From Streptomyces kanamyceticus (GTDB taxonomy: Bacteria > Actinomycetota > Actinomycetes > Streptomycetales > Streptomycetaceae): 64,000 nucleotides of DNA. Location: positions 620,001-684,000 of the forward strand of contig NZ_CP023699.1 of NCBI RefSeq assembly GCF_008704495.1. The letters are read 5' to 3'. Position numbers and translations under genes: made by a program. Shown here one piece after another: positions 63,403-64,000 of this stretch. Each line of letters starts with the position of its first letter. The first letter of the stretch is position 1. The notes below the pieces were generated by a model that saw only the letters and a list, made by a program, of their open reading frames with translations, was not told the DNA's origin and ran no database searches.

Positions 63403-64000
63403 GCAGGGGAGGAAAGTTCTACGAGGACTTCGGCCTCTCCGTCTCCGCACACGGCTCTGTTCTCGCCGTGCGCTGCGACGCCCAGGATCTGGACCGCACA
63501 CTGCTGACGGAAGGGCCCGACAAACGCCTCCAGCACATCGCGTTCGGGGTCGCGCCCGGTGACCTGCCCCGGATGCGGCGGCATCTGGAGAAGGAGGGCG
63601 TACGCCTGGAGGACGCGCCCGCGCGCGACGTGGCGCAAGGGCTCCCCGACGAGGTGGCGGCCGGTCTGTGGTTCCGTGATCCGCACGGCACCCTCGTCAC
63701 CGTGCGCGAACAGCCGCCGCTGCCCGCGCCGACGGCCGACGCGCCCGCGATGAACGTGCCCGGCGACTACCGGCGCAAGGACGTCGCGCGCTGGCTGACC
63801 GCCGACGCGCCCACCAGGCCCCGGCGCCTGGGACACATGCTGATCTTCTCGCCGGACGTGGCCGCCTCCGAGCGGTTCTACGGCCGGACGCTGGGGCTCG
63901 GGCTCTCCGACCGGGTGCCGGGCGTGGTGACGTTCATGAACTGCGGCCCCGGTGACCACCACGTCTTCGGGTTCGTCCAGAGCACCCATCCCGGTCTGCA
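63354..64000 (+). CDS. Two-module VOC / extradiol-dioxygenase-like protein, partial
   Basis: At least 215 residues, running off the right edge. ATG 63354 has AAAGGAG. First module: LLHYGLQVPDLSRGGKFYEDFGLSV, LQHIAFGVAP, WFRDPHGTLVTVRE. Second module: RLGHMLIFSPDVAASERFYGRTLGLGLSDRVPG, VTFMNCGPGDHHVFGF. Metal-ligand-like His residues open each module (HYGLQV, HIAFGV, LGHMLIF, GDHHVF). The type I extradiol dioxygenase fold has exactly this paired-module shape. A ring-cleaving or isomerising tailoring step on the aromatic product is plausible. Confidence 0.85.
   Translation, partial: MRVSSLLHYGLQVPDLSRGGKFYEDFGLSVSAHGSVLAVRCDAQDLDRTLLTEGPDKRLQHIAFGVAPGDLPRMRRHLEKEGVRLEDAPARDVAQGLPDEVAAGLWFRDPHGTLVTVREQPPLPAPTADAPAMNVPGDYRRKDVARWLTADAPTRPRRLGHMLIFSPDVAASERFYGRTLGLGLSDRVPGVVTFMNCGPGDHHVFGFVQSTHPGL

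Overview
The window is high-GC actinobacterial DNA, almost certainly a Streptomyces. Evidence: strongly GC-biased third codon positions, frequent GTG and ATGA-coupled starts, a chaplin gene, two SARP activators, an XRE / ImmA-IrrE / membrane-protein triad, and a type II polyketide synthase (PKS) set. No tRNA, rRNA, CRISPR array or transposase was seen. The left and middle parts are a mosaic of small regulator-plus-enzyme modules. Several of these are broken, which fits an accessory (arm-like) part of a linear chromosome, although assembly indels are not excluded.

Layout. 1-2.6 kb: a minus-strand operon of a small ORF, two PAP2 phosphatases and a two-component pair; the response regulator has a frameshift and the kinase an in-frame amber codon. 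2.7-4 kb: BlaI-like repressor and M56 membrane protease with stacked dyads upstream. 4-7 kb: short MarR regulator, frameshifted cupin, flavin monooxygenase, AraC regulator. 7-8 kb: secreted D-Ala-D-Ala carboxypeptidase. 8.5-13 kb: UbiA prenyltransferase, MpaB-like oxygenase, APH-like kinase, aromatic-ring monooxygenase. 13-17 kb: DEDDh exonuclease, frameshifted XRE membrane protein, methyltransferase, SnoaL-like protein. 17.4-19 kb: ArsR-like repressor divergent from a monooxygenase, with two perfect palindromes between them. 19.5-21.6 kb: a lone GyrB paralogue. 21.6-25.4 kb: a 1272-residue HTH-NTPase-WD40 protein. 25.7-41 kb: small secreted protein, WYL regulator/VOC pair, XRE-cupin regulator, methyltransferase, GNAT, rhomboid-like protein, hydrolase, TetX-like monooxygenase, MerR/LLM pair, S66 peptidase, broken lipase, HxlR/NmrA pair, SUKH protein, VOC protein, chaplin. 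41.3-45 kb: iron-box-preceded siderophore-type uptake genes (binding protein and two permeases, no ATPase) and a TPR protein. 45-50 kb: an intact two-component system, a glycosyltransferase and a PAP2-type membrane enzyme. 50.4-51.4 kb: a deletion scar joining ProC-like and dihydrofolate-reductase-like fragments. 51.4-52.3 kb: two overlapping CrcB fluoride channels.

52.5-64 kb is the left part of a type II polyketide locus. The minus-strand operon is read in the order DABB-aromatase fusion, PF04199-type cyclase, nitroreductase-like flavoprotein, fused acetyl-CoA carboxyltransferase, KS-alpha, KS-beta/CLF, ACP. It diverges from a SARP gene and a two-module VOC (extradiol dioxygenase-like) protein that runs off the right end. 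A second, closely similar SARP and the XRE / ImmA-IrrE / MAB_1171c-like triad flank the operon on the left. Inferred workflow: the carboxyltransferase supplies malonyl-CoA, KS-alpha/CLF/ACP build the poly-beta-ketone, the fusion protein and PF04199 protein fold and aromatise it, and the nitroreductase and VOC proteins tailor it. The SARPs probably act at 11-bp-spaced TCAAG repeats in the divergent promoter. No ketoreductase, ketosynthase III or export gene is visible before the window ends, so the product cannot be assigned.
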